This document shows, piece after piece, positions 43,293 through 51,349 of a stretch of 64,000 nt of DNA (the stretch's first letter is position 1; the number at the start of each line of letters is the position of its first letter). Made by a program: the position numbers and the translations under genes. Where the stretch lies: NCBI GenBank assembly GCA_002345565.1, contig DDVS01000004.1, positions 62,001 to 126,000 on the forward strand, read 5' to 3'. The DNA is from Flavobacteriales bacterium UBA2306. GTDB taxonomy: Bacteria; Bacteroidota; Bacteroidia; Flavobacteriales; Weeksellaceae. The notes under the pieces are model-generated. The model was not told where the DNA came from, did no database searches, and saw only the letters and a program-made list of their open reading frames with translations.

Positions 43293-45215
43293 TTAGTGGA
43301 AAAGATACCAAACTACGCCCAAATTCAATCGAAAATCATAAATAGGGTAATTTGGCGCCGTGAACGACTTGTTCTGCATAAAAGTCTGATTGATATGCTG
43401 ACCTTCTACATAGAAAAACATACGTTTCACTCTCATATTGATGTAAACATCCGCAATCGGTTTTCCACCAATTGAATACGCGTTTGTTCCAGGCAAAATA
43501 TATTCATTAAGAATTGGTAAATATTCTCTTGAAGCAAACTTGGTAAAGTAATATAATTTAACACCGGCTTGGATTTCTGCTGCTTTTTTGAATGCCGGAG
43601 CTTGATAATATAAATTAACGCGACCAATAAAATCGGGCATTGGTAGAAGATTATCATTTGTCAAGGCTTTTTGAAACAATACTCTTCCGTTCAAATGAAA
43701 TTTTCTATAGTTAGCAGTTGCTTCTCCTCCAATTTGAGAAATATTGAGCGAAGATGAACTCTGTTGTGGCTTAGCTGAATTATCAAAATAAGTGTAATTA
43801 TCAATTCTGTAATAATCTACAAACAATTGTGTGTTGAACCATTTTGCCAATTTCAAAGTTCCACCGATTTGCGTTACAGCTTCGTTATTTGGATTTTGCA
43901 GATAATAGTTGTAATTGAGATAATGTGAAGAATTCACCAAATAATTAAAACTCGGGTAAGCTGATTGGAAATTAACACGACCTTCTACCAAATAATCTTT
44001 GATTGGTTCGAAAATAAATTCATTAGTTGTTTTGATGTAATCGCCGAATTCGGAACCTTTGGAAATTTCCAGGAAAGATTTCAGTTGGATTTTATCTAAT
44101 AATTTAATTTGTAAATTCCCAACTGCTCCGAATCTTTGTTCCTTGAAATAACCTGGGATATTTAAAATAGGATAAGCATTTTTGTTACCAAAATTCAATG
44201 ATTGATGACGAAATCCTGCATCTAGCTTAAATTTTTCGTTATCCCAAACTAGACTAATTGTGTTACTTAGATTATTGGATACTTTTTTGCTTCCAAGAGG
44301 AAATCCTGTGATATCTGCACCTCCAAAGAAATCTACATTTGTTGATGTTTCTGAGAAATAATATTTGTTACCTTGATGAAAAATTGTATGCCTTAGCTTG
44401 AAAGGATATTTTGCTGGGTCAAAAGGAGAAAATTCTTGACTGAAATAATATCTTCTGTAGTCATATCTGGATTCTACTCCGGATAAATTGGTTTCAATAT
44501 TTTGACGGTTATTAAATCTGGAATCTCCACTTAAAAACACATCTAAATCTGCAATTCCGCCGTTTTCCTGATTATCTACATTTTGATGAATGTAATGGGC
44601 ATAAGCTTCATATTTTCCATTGGGCGAATGATAATGGCCGCTGAAAATGGTATTGTTATTTGCTGCAAGACTGTTTCGGTAAAGGCCTTGTGACCTCAGT
44701 CCCATATATTCTAGTGCAAAGTTGAAATTCTTCCCAATATTCTGAGTATATGTTGTATGAAGCTGCCCTCCATTTTTCATAGCATTGTTGTAGAAAAACG
44801 TCGTGGTAGGCGTTTTCACATCATAATAATTGATATCGTTTTCGCCTAAAATGTTGAAGGATTTATTCTGAGGAAGAAGACTGAGATTTTGCTCAGCATT
44901 TTTTTCATACATTAAATTCTGAAATCCGGAACCGACATTGGCATACTGGATTTTCCCAAAATTGTCTTTTTTGTTGTATTGAGTAACAATGTATGACCTT
45001 TCAATAGCGAAAGTTGTATCATAGATCTTCTTTTCAGAAAATCTTTTTTTGAACTGATAATCGTAGATGGTTGGTTTGTATATTTCTAAAGAATCCTGCT
45101 CTCCGGAGACCACTTTAAGAGTATCTGCGGGGAGTTTGTTAGAATCTGTTTTGTTGATTTGCTGTGCCAATATATTTATGTTGAAAAAAATCAACCCGGC
45201 TAATAAATATTTCAT
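43293..45215 (-). CDS. Putative outer-membrane porin (Porin_10 type)
   Basis: This 640-residue protein has a signal peptide (MKYLLAGLIFFNINILAQ) and a short periplasmic lead. The rest is a chain of amphipathic strands with Y/F-rich ends (for example KAYPILNIPGYFKEQRFGA, YLNYNYYLQNPN), ending YDFRLNLGVVWYLFH. This matches the Bacteroidetes putative porin family. The substrate is unknown. A -7-like TATTTTTG occurs at 45232-45239 on the minus strand, just upstream. Confidence 0.85.
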   Translation of the reverse strand: MKYLLAGLIFFNINILAQQINKTDSNKLPADTLKVVSGEQDSLEIYKPTIYDYQFKKRFSEKKIYDTTFAIERSYIVTQYNKKDNFGKIQYANVGSGFQNLMYEKNAEQNLSLLPQNKSFNILGENDINYYDVKTPTTTFFYNNAMKNGGQLHTTYTQNIGKNFNFALEYMGLRSQGLYRNSLAANNNTIFSGHYHSPNGKYEAYAHYIHQNVDNQENGGIADLDVFLSGDSRFNNRQNIETNLSGVESRYDYRRYYFSQEFSPFDPAKYPFKLRHTIFHQGNKYYFSETSTNVDFFGGADITGFPLGSKKVSNNLSNTISLVWDNEKFKLDAGFRHQSLNFGNKNAYPILNIPGYFKEQRFGAVGNLQIKLLDKIQLKSFLEISKGSEFGDYIKTTNEFIFEPIKDYLVEGRVNFQSAYPSFNYLVNSSHYLNYNYYLQNPNNEAVTQIGGTLKLAKWFNTQLFVDYYRIDNYTYFDNSAKPQQSSSSLNISQIGGEATANYRKFHLNGRVLFQKALTNDNLLPMPDFIGRVNLYYQAPAFKKAAEIQAGVKLYYFTKFASREYLPILNEYILPGTNAYSIGGKPIADVYINMRVKRMFFYVEGQHINQTFMQNKSFTAPNYPIYDFRLNLGVVWYLFH

Positions 45216-45254
45216 TCAGAAAATTTGAGTACAAAAATACTAATTATGCTGAAA

Positions 45255-45285
45255 TAAAAAATCCCGCAGATATACTGCGGGATTT
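45255..45285 (-). terminator. Terminator after the T9SS-sorted protein gene
   Basis: AAATCCCGCAG (45259-45269) pairs with CTGCGGGATTT (45275-45285). On the minus strand the stem is followed by a U-run (plus-strand A at 45255-45260). Confidence 0.9.
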
Positions 45286-45306
45286 GAGTATGAAAAATAA
45301 TGGGAA

Positions 45307-46623
45307 TTATTTTTTGATAAATTTAGTAATTTGGCTCTTACCATCAGCAGTATTAACTTTTACAGCATATACTCCAGACTGAAGAGAAGACAAATTAAGT
45401 TTTTTAGAATCTGCACCAAAAGTTTTGATGATTCTACCATTCATATCTAATATCTCCACAGATTTAACGTTAAGAACTGTAGAAATATTTAATTCTCCAT
45501 AAGTTGGATTTGGGCCAATTGCAATACCTTTTGTCGCACCAGCTTCTGAAGTTGATAAGATTTCCGATAAAGTGTTAACACCTTCTCCTGTACTTGAGAA
45601 TGATCCACCATAGATTTCACTTGTACTTGTTGCACCATATGTAGTAATACCAGTATCGCTACTGTTATTTGTAATCTCAATCCAGTTAACCCCACCGTCA
45701 AAACTAATTGAAGATCCTCTTCCATAAGTAGAACTTGCACCTCCCGATAACAAAGTTTGAACCGTTCCAGGAACATATTTTAGTGATGTAGGATAAAGCG
45801 TTCCTGATATAAGGTCAACAGGTTCAAAGTTAACACCAGCATCTGTAGTTTTATAAATAATTCCAAAAATACTTAATACCCATGCCGTATTAGCATCTTT
45901 TAATGCAATTTCACCAGATTCACCAGCTCCTCCAAAATCACTTAATGGAGATGAAACCGTTTCTAACCAAGTTGCTCCCTTATCATTAGATCTATAGATA
46001 CGACCAAAGTTAGAACCACACCAAATAGTATTACCAGCTACAGATTTATTATGAACATACGCATATTCTCCTGTTTGGGCTGCACCACCTGCAACGGCCG
46101 TCCAAGTTGTTCCGCCATTAGTTGTTGTATAAACTTCTAATTTTCCATTAACCGGATCTCCCATTGCCATTCCTGTATTGGTATCCCAAAAATAAATAAC
46201 ATTTGGGAAAGAAGCACCTTGATTAAAAGAAGCTGTCCCTTGTTTTGTCCAAGTCGTTCCACCATCTGCGGTTTTCCAAACTCCCTGAGTGCTTCCAGAG
46301 TTTGCATATCCAATCACCCAAGCTGTATTACCATCTCCAGCGGCAATATCAGATACGGAAACTGTTGTTGGAATCCCTGTCATTGTTCCACCTACCCAAG
46401 TATTTCCACCATCAGAAGTTTTTGTAAAAACTCTGTAATCTGCATCGTTTCCTGTTCCATCTGCACCAAATCCCCAAACAACACCTCCTGCTTTTGCATC
46501 TAGCACTAACGGATAAGTTCCTGCTGCTGGAAAATTACTGCTATGAGGCGTCCAAGTTGGAGCTGATTGTGCATTAGCAAATAAAGCTAATACAGCTGCT
46601 GCGAGTGTAAAGATTTTTTTCAT
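45307..46623 (-). CDS. Secreted Asp-box (BNR) beta-propeller-like protein with T9SS type A sorting domain
   Basis: This 438-residue protein has a signal peptide (MKKIFTLAAAVLALFANAQ) and about six Asp-box-like repeats of the S-x-D-G-G-x-T-W type (TSDGGNTWVG, TADGGTTWTKQ, TTNGGTTWTAV, SNDKGATWLE, TTDAGVNFE, SFDGGVNWIE). It ends in a T9SS C-terminal sorting domain (IGPNPTYGELNIST, VEILDMNGRIIKTF, GVYAVKVNTADGKSQITKFIKK). It should be exported through the type IX system to the surface or medium. Enzymatic activity (sialidase) is not implied by Asp boxes alone. Confidence 0.9.
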   Translation of the reverse strand: MKKIFTLAAAVLALFANAQSAPTWTPHSSNFPAAGTYPLVLDAKAGGVVWGFGADGTGNDADYRVFTKTSDGGNTWVGGTMTGIPTTVSVSDIAAGDGNTAWVIGYANSGSTQGVWKTADGGTTWTKQGTASFNQGASFPNVIYFWDTNTGMAMGDPVNGKLEVYTTTNGGTTWTAVAGGAAQTGEYAYVHNKSVAGNTIWCGSNFGRIYRSNDKGATWLETVSSPLSDFGGAGESGEIALKDANTAWVLSIFGIIYKTTDAGVNFEPVDLISGTLYPTSLKYVPGTVQTLLSGGASSTYGRGSSISFDGGVNWIEITNNSSDTGITTYGATSTSEIYGGSFSSTGEGVNTLSEILSTSEAGATKGIAIGPNPTYGELNISTVLNVKSVEILDMNGRIIKTFGADSKKLNLSSLQSGVYAVKVNTADGKSQITKFIKK

Positions 46624-46669
46624 AAGATTTAATTTTAAATTAAAGTTAAAGATACTTTTTATTGTTTAT

Positions 46670-46720
46670 TAAAAAATCATATTTAACAGTTTTTAAGTTT
46701 AAATGCTGTTAAATATGATT
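46670..46720 (-). terminator. Terminator after susD
   Basis: A perfect 15-bp inverted repeat (AATCATATTTAACAG at 46675-46689 and its complement at 46706-46720) lies just beyond the susD stop. The minus-strand transcript runs into T-rich sequence after it. It separates susCD from the T9SS protein gene. Confidence 0.85.
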
Positions 46721-46730
46721 ATAATTCAAA

Positions 46731-48173
46731 CTATTTGTCCCAATTAGGAGCTTGTGTAATATTTGGATTTGTTTGGATTTCCCCTAGTGGAATTGGCCAA
46801 ATAAATCTTCTATCACCCACTGGAATTGTACCTATAGAACTACCATTAACGCCATTGGTTTGGTATTTTACGACTGCTTTATTATTTCTTTTAAGATCGG
46901 TAAACCTCATTCCTTCCAAGAAAAACTCAAAGCCTTTTTGTCTTAAAATCTCATCTAATACAGCAGTCCCTGTATATGTTGCCGTATAATTAGGATCTCT
47001 ATTAGCGATAACCCAACTTTTTAAAGTTGTAAAAGCGGTTGTAGGATTAGTATGGTATTGCGCTTCTGCCTTTATGAAATAAGCTTCTGTCTTTCTTAGT
47101 AATACCACATCCCTGATACCACTAATGTATTTTTTAACATTAATAGGGGCTGGGAGATCCGGATAAGTGGTAGCGTTGTTAGCATACCATGCTGTATTCT
47201 TTTTTCTAATATCTGTAGCACTAAAACTATTATAAAAAGGCGCTGCCATAAAGTTTTGTTTATAAGCTCCCGCCATTCCCCAATAAGGCTGTAAAGAATT
47301 GGTTGACAAACTATTGTATTCTAATTGGAATAGCGTCTCGGCATCAGACTCTGCTGCTGCTGTTGACAGGAAATAACTAGTGAAACGGCTGCCACTATCT
47401 AATTGCCCTCCAAGATCAATTACTTCTTGTGCATACTTTTCAGCATTCGTATAATCTTTTTTAAACATATAAGCTCTTGCCAGGATAAGTTTTACCGCAT
47501 TGGTATTGAAGGAGTTGTTATTGCTATAAATTGCAGAATTTCCATCAGCTTCAAAAGCAGCTAAAGCTGAAGTTAAATCAGAAATAACATTATTGATAAC
47601 CGTTGAAACGCTTTGTCTTGGAAGTTTTGCTTCTATATCATAAGTTACAGGATATGGAACACCTAAACTTTGATCGCCTTCTCCATAGTTAGGAGAAAAC
47701 AAACCTAACAAAGCCAAATAATCAAAAGCTCTAATCACTTTTGCGTGAGCAAAAAGTGTTTTTGTTCTAACGGCAGATTCATCTGCAGCTTCTGGTACTT
47801 TGCCTTCATAAGCTAACACTATATTAGTGTTGGCAATTGACTTATAAAGAGAAGCCCAAATACCAGTGCTAGCACCACCATCTACTGCCAAATGGTTTTC
47901 TGCATTAGTAGAGACATAATATCCAGAATTTTTTGCACTTACAAAACCAATATCTCCTGTAAGCTCCTGGTAAGTAATATAATCTCCACCAAAAATAGAC
48001 ATTGTAGAATATAAGCCGTTTATAGAAATTTTTAAATCGCTTTGAGTTTTGATAGCACCATCAAGTACAATGTAACCAGCATCTGCATAGTTTTCCTGTA
48101 AATAGTCATCCGAGCAAGATGATAGAGACATCAATCCTGCTAAAATAGCTGTTATAAATATTTTATTTTTCAT
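46731..48173 (-). CDS. SusD/RagB-family nutrient-binding surface lipoprotein
   Basis: This 480-residue lipoprotein partners with the SusC-like transporter as the lid that captures substrate. The lipobox LSSC places the lipidated cysteine at residue 20. The next residues, SDD, fit the lipoprotein export signal described in Flavobacteria, which favours the outer surface. Helical TPR-like repeats (VKLILARAYMFKKDYTNAEKYAQEVIDLGG) and a C-terminal RRFIWPIPLGEIQTNPNITQAPNW segment are typical of SusD. It is 19 bp after susC. The substrate cannot be named. Confidence 0.92.
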   Translation of the reverse strand: MKNKIFITAILAGLMSLSSCSDDYLQENYADAGYIVLDGAIKTQSDLKISINGLYSTMSIFGGDYITYQELTGDIGFVSAKNSGYYVSTNAENHLAVDGGASTGIWASLYKSIANTNIVLAYEGKVPEAADESAVRTKTLFAHAKVIRAFDYLALLGLFSPNYGEGDQSLGVPYPVTYDIEAKLPRQSVSTVINNVISDLTSALAAFEADGNSAIYSNNNSFNTNAVKLILARAYMFKKDYTNAEKYAQEVIDLGGQLDSGSRFTSYFLSTAAAESDAETLFQLEYNSLSTNSLQPYWGMAGAYKQNFMAAPFYNSFSATDIRKKNTAWYANNATTYPDLPAPINVKKYISGIRDVVLLRKTEAYFIKAEAQYHTNPTTAFTTLKSWVIANRDPNYTATYTGTAVLDEILRQKGFEFFLEGMRFTDLKRNNKAVVKYQTNGVNGSSIGTIPVGDRRFIWPIPLGEIQTNPNITQAPNWDK

Positions 48174-48192
48174 TTCTTAATTATTAATATTA

Positions 48193-51069
48193 TTAAAAAT
48201 CAACCACTACACCTAATAGCACTTGTCTCATAATTGGCTGTGTCTGGTCATAAATCCCAGCACCTCCTATGTAACCTCCTATATGATTACTTCTGGTCTC
48301 CGGATCAAATTTAAGATCTTTATCAAATGTGAAAGTCAGTAAATTAGTTCCTCTAACGTAGAAATAGACACTATTGATTTCTTTTACTTGCAAATCTTGT
48401 TTATTTAATCTAAAACCTAGCTCTGCACTTTTTAACTTGATATAATCTCCTTTATAAAGATATCTTGTAGAGTGGTATTTTGTAACGGAGTTACCTGGTC
48501 TGTACTGAGGTCTGTCTGCATTTGGATTTTCCGGAGTCCATGCATTTCTAACATCTTGAACTTGTTTTAGACCAACATCCTGTCCGTCTGCATCATAGTA
48601 TCTACCCCAAAGATCATATACTGAGAAATCGCCGGCATAAGTTGCTAAGAAGCTAAAAGTTAATTTCTTAAAGGTAAAACTATTGGTTAAACCAGCCGTA
48701 TGCGTAGGAATTGATTTTTCGCCAACAAAGTCCGCATTAATTGCTGCAGAACCTGCTTGACCGTTGCTTAAAACTGTCTTACTAGCATCTGTGTACCATA
48801 AAGCATCACCATTGCTATGATCTACGCCAGCATAGGTTCTAAGGAACCACTCTGATGGATCATGACCTACGACATATCTTTTAAAATAATCTATTGCTAT
48901 AAAAGATGCGTCTCCAGCAAGTCCTAATACTTTTGCTCTTGTGTAGGAGTAATTTCCATTAACAGACCAAGTAAAGTCTTCATTTTTAACAGCATCATAA
49001 GAGAAGCTACCTTCAAACCCTTTACTTTCAGACCTTAAAGCGTTCCCTGGCAAGACACTAAATCCTGTAGATGGCGTGTTTGGGATAGCTGTTGTTAATT
49101 GTTCTTCTATTAAGTTTTTATAAACATCAAAAGTCATTCTAAGCTTGTTGTTTACAAATCCAAAATCTACCCCAATGTTAGATTTTTTGGAAGTTTCCCA
49201 CTGCAAATTTTCATTACCAGGATTGTTTACTGCGTATCCATTTTCATTAAGATAAGAAGAAACTTGGTATAGAGTTGCCTTGTTGTAGTAAGCCATATTA
49301 TTGGTACTTCCTACTTCACCATAACTTGCTCTCAGCTTGAAATTATCAAACACAGAGCTCATATCTATAATATTGGTTAAATTAAGATTAGCTCCAGCTG
49401 CAAAAAAGTTTCCATATTTGTTGTTATCTCCAAAATGAGAATAACCATCTCTTCTGAAAGATCCCATTACGTTAAAGTAATTTTTAAATCCATAAGACAT
49501 TCTGGCAATATATCCAATAAGTCTATATCTTTGTTCGGTTCCTGAAGCCACAACAGGATTGGAACCCCAAGAAAGTTCGGTTTGCTCATAGTGGCCAGAT
49601 GTAAAACCTGCACTAGCTGCATAAGGATATTTATCCCACTTAATAGTTGCTTCTGTCCCTAAGGAAGCTGTAAATTTATGATCGTCTTTTATTTTGAAAT
49701 CATAATTGAAGAAGTTAGACCAGTTAAGCGTAGTGTAAGTATAATTAGACTGGATTGCTAAACCATAAAGTCCACTGGAAGCAGTTCCACCGTCTCCAAA
49801 ATCTGGGTTACGATATTCATTTTCATCATAATAATTATAATCTACCCCAATATTTGATGAAAATCTTAAATTTTTAAGGATATTATAATCTAAACCAAAT
49901 GAAGAAAGTATTTTTGTAAACACCGACTTTCTCTGGTTAATATCCTGGATTGCTACAGGATTCCATCCAACACCATTACCGCCATCTATTTTAAGGTTAT
50001 AACTACCGTCATCATTATATACTTTGTTGGTAGCAGGCGTAAATCTAGCTCCAAGAACTGGATTTGCGAAATAACCATAATCTAGTGGTCCGTATTGGGT
50101 AGCTCGAGAAATCATGTTAGAAGATGCAATGGTAATTTTATCATTAACCTTAGCATCAATCTTTACTGTTGCATTTACTCTTTTGTACAACGCATCGTTG
50201 GTGATACCTTCTTGTTGTGTATTACCCAAAGATGCATAACCTTTTATTTTTTCATTACCAAATGTGTAGTTTAGGTTATATTTGGAAGCGTCCGCAGCGG
50301 ATCTTCTTGTTGCTGCATCCCAATCTGTATTGGTTACACCATCCCAATTTTTAAAGAGTCCACTTTCTTTACCAATTACAGTATTAACAGCAGCATCATG
50401 GGTATAACCTCTCACATCTTCGTAACCTTTGATGAGGGTGTTAACTTGCTCTTGGGCGCTTTGCCATTTGAATTTTTCGTTAGCCGGAGTTCCGAAACCA
50501 TACTCTGCCATCATTGTCAGTTTACCTTTTCCGCCTCTACCAGACTTAGTTTTAATAATTATAACCCCTGCTCCCGCTCTTGATCCATAAATTGATGTAG
50601 TTGCTCCATCTTTAAGAACTTCTACACTTTCTATGTCTGTAGGGTCAATCATAGCAAGAGCATTGGAAGTTGTAGCTACACCTGCTTGATCTCCAACCAA
50701 AACAGGCACACCATCTACAATATATAATGGTTGGTTATTACCTGTTAAACTGCTTACACCTCTAATTAAAACCGAAGCGTTAGAACCAGGTTGTCCACTA
50801 TTAGCATTAATAATAGTTCCTGAAACTTGTCCTGCAATTGCCATATCTACAGATAAGGCATTTGGTTTTTCTAAAGTTTTGGATGTAACAACAGAATAAG
50901 ATCCTACTTTCTGCTCTTGAGACTCTTTAATACCATATGTACCTAATACAACCACCTCTTCTATATCATTGGTCTTTGTAACGGTGTCCACTTTCTTTTT
51001 TTGCGCATTTGCAGCAATTCCAAGAAAGAAAATTGCGCCAGCACTTAGCACTCGTAATTTTACATTCAT
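48193..51069 (-). CDS. SusC/RagA-family TonB-dependent outer-membrane transporter
   Basis: This 958-residue protein has a signal peptide (MNVKLRVLSAGAIFFLGIAANAQ), a TonB-box-like IEEVVVLGTYG (about 36-46), a plug with NANSGQPGSNASVLIRGVSS and YIVDGVPV, and a beta-barrel ending in ...MRQVLLGVVVDF with a terminal F. The usual N-terminal carboxypeptidase-like domain of about 90 residues between signal and TonB box is missing, since the box follows the signal almost directly. It exports nothing and imports a substrate with SusD using TonB energy. Its glycan or peptide substrate is unknown. Confidence 0.95.
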   Translation of the reverse strand: MNVKLRVLSAGAIFFLGIAANAQKKKVDTVTKTNDIEEVVVLGTYGIKESQEQKVGSYSVVTSKTLEKPNALSVDMAIAGQVSGTIINANSGQPGSNASVLIRGVSSLTGNNQPLYIVDGVPVLVGDQAGVATTSNALAMIDPTDIESVEVLKDGATTSIYGSRAGAGVIIIKTKSGRGGKGKLTMMAEYGFGTPANEKFKWQSAQEQVNTLIKGYEDVRGYTHDAAVNTVIGKESGLFKNWDGVTNTDWDAATRRSAADASKYNLNYTFGNEKIKGYASLGNTQQEGITNDALYKRVNATVKIDAKVNDKITIASSNMISRATQYGPLDYGYFANPVLGARFTPATNKVYNDDGSYNLKIDGGNGVGWNPVAIQDINQRKSVFTKILSSFGLDYNILKNLRFSSNIGVDYNYYDENEYRNPDFGDGGTASSGLYGLAIQSNYTYTTLNWSNFFNYDFKIKDDHKFTASLGTEATIKWDKYPYAASAGFTSGHYEQTELSWGSNPVVASGTEQRYRLIGYIARMSYGFKNYFNVMGSFRRDGYSHFGDNNKYGNFFAAGANLNLTNIIDMSSVFDNFKLRASYGEVGSTNNMAYYNKATLYQVSSYLNENGYAVNNPGNENLQWETSKKSNIGVDFGFVNNKLRMTFDVYKNLIEEQLTTAIPNTPSTGFSVLPGNALRSESKGFEGSFSYDAVKNEDFTWSVNGNYSYTRAKVLGLAGDASFIAIDYFKRYVVGHDPSEWFLRTYAGVDHSNGDALWYTDASKTVLSNGQAGSAAINADFVGEKSIPTHTAGLTNSFTFKKLTFSFLATYAGDFSVYDLWGRYYDADGQDVGLKQVQDVRNAWTPENPNADRPQYRPGNSVTKYHSTRYLYKGDYIKLKSAELGFRLNKQDLQVKEINSVYFYVRGTNLLTFTFDKDLKFDPETRSNHIGGYIGGAGIYDQTQPIMRQVLLGVVVDF

Positions 51070-51307
51070 ATTAACACTATTTAATTATAATCTACAAATA
51101 TGTTAAAAAAAATTAACAACAACAAAAACCGATAGCGCAATCAAAGGTTTTTGTTATCAAATTATTAATTAAAAATAAAAATCAATGAAAAATTATCTTT
51201 TTTATAGAGTTTTTTTTATCAGGTTTAAAATACCTAATCCAGAAAATGTTAATTTATTCTTAACATTTATTTTGTTATTTAGAATCAATATAAATTATAT
51301 ATTTTTA

Positions 51308-51336
51308 ATAAAAAAAACCGTCAAGCGACGGTTTTT
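51308..51336 (-). terminator. Terminator of the rimP-nusA-infB operon
   Basis: AAAAACCGTC (51313-51322) pairs with GACGGTTTTT (51327-51336) with a 4-nt loop AAGC. On the minus strand it is followed by a long U-run (51308-51317 A on plus). It lies 14 bp after the infB stop. The gap 51070-51307 is AT-rich and is the likely promoter region of susC. Confidence 0.9.
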
Positions 51337-51349
51337 ATTGATTTAAAAT

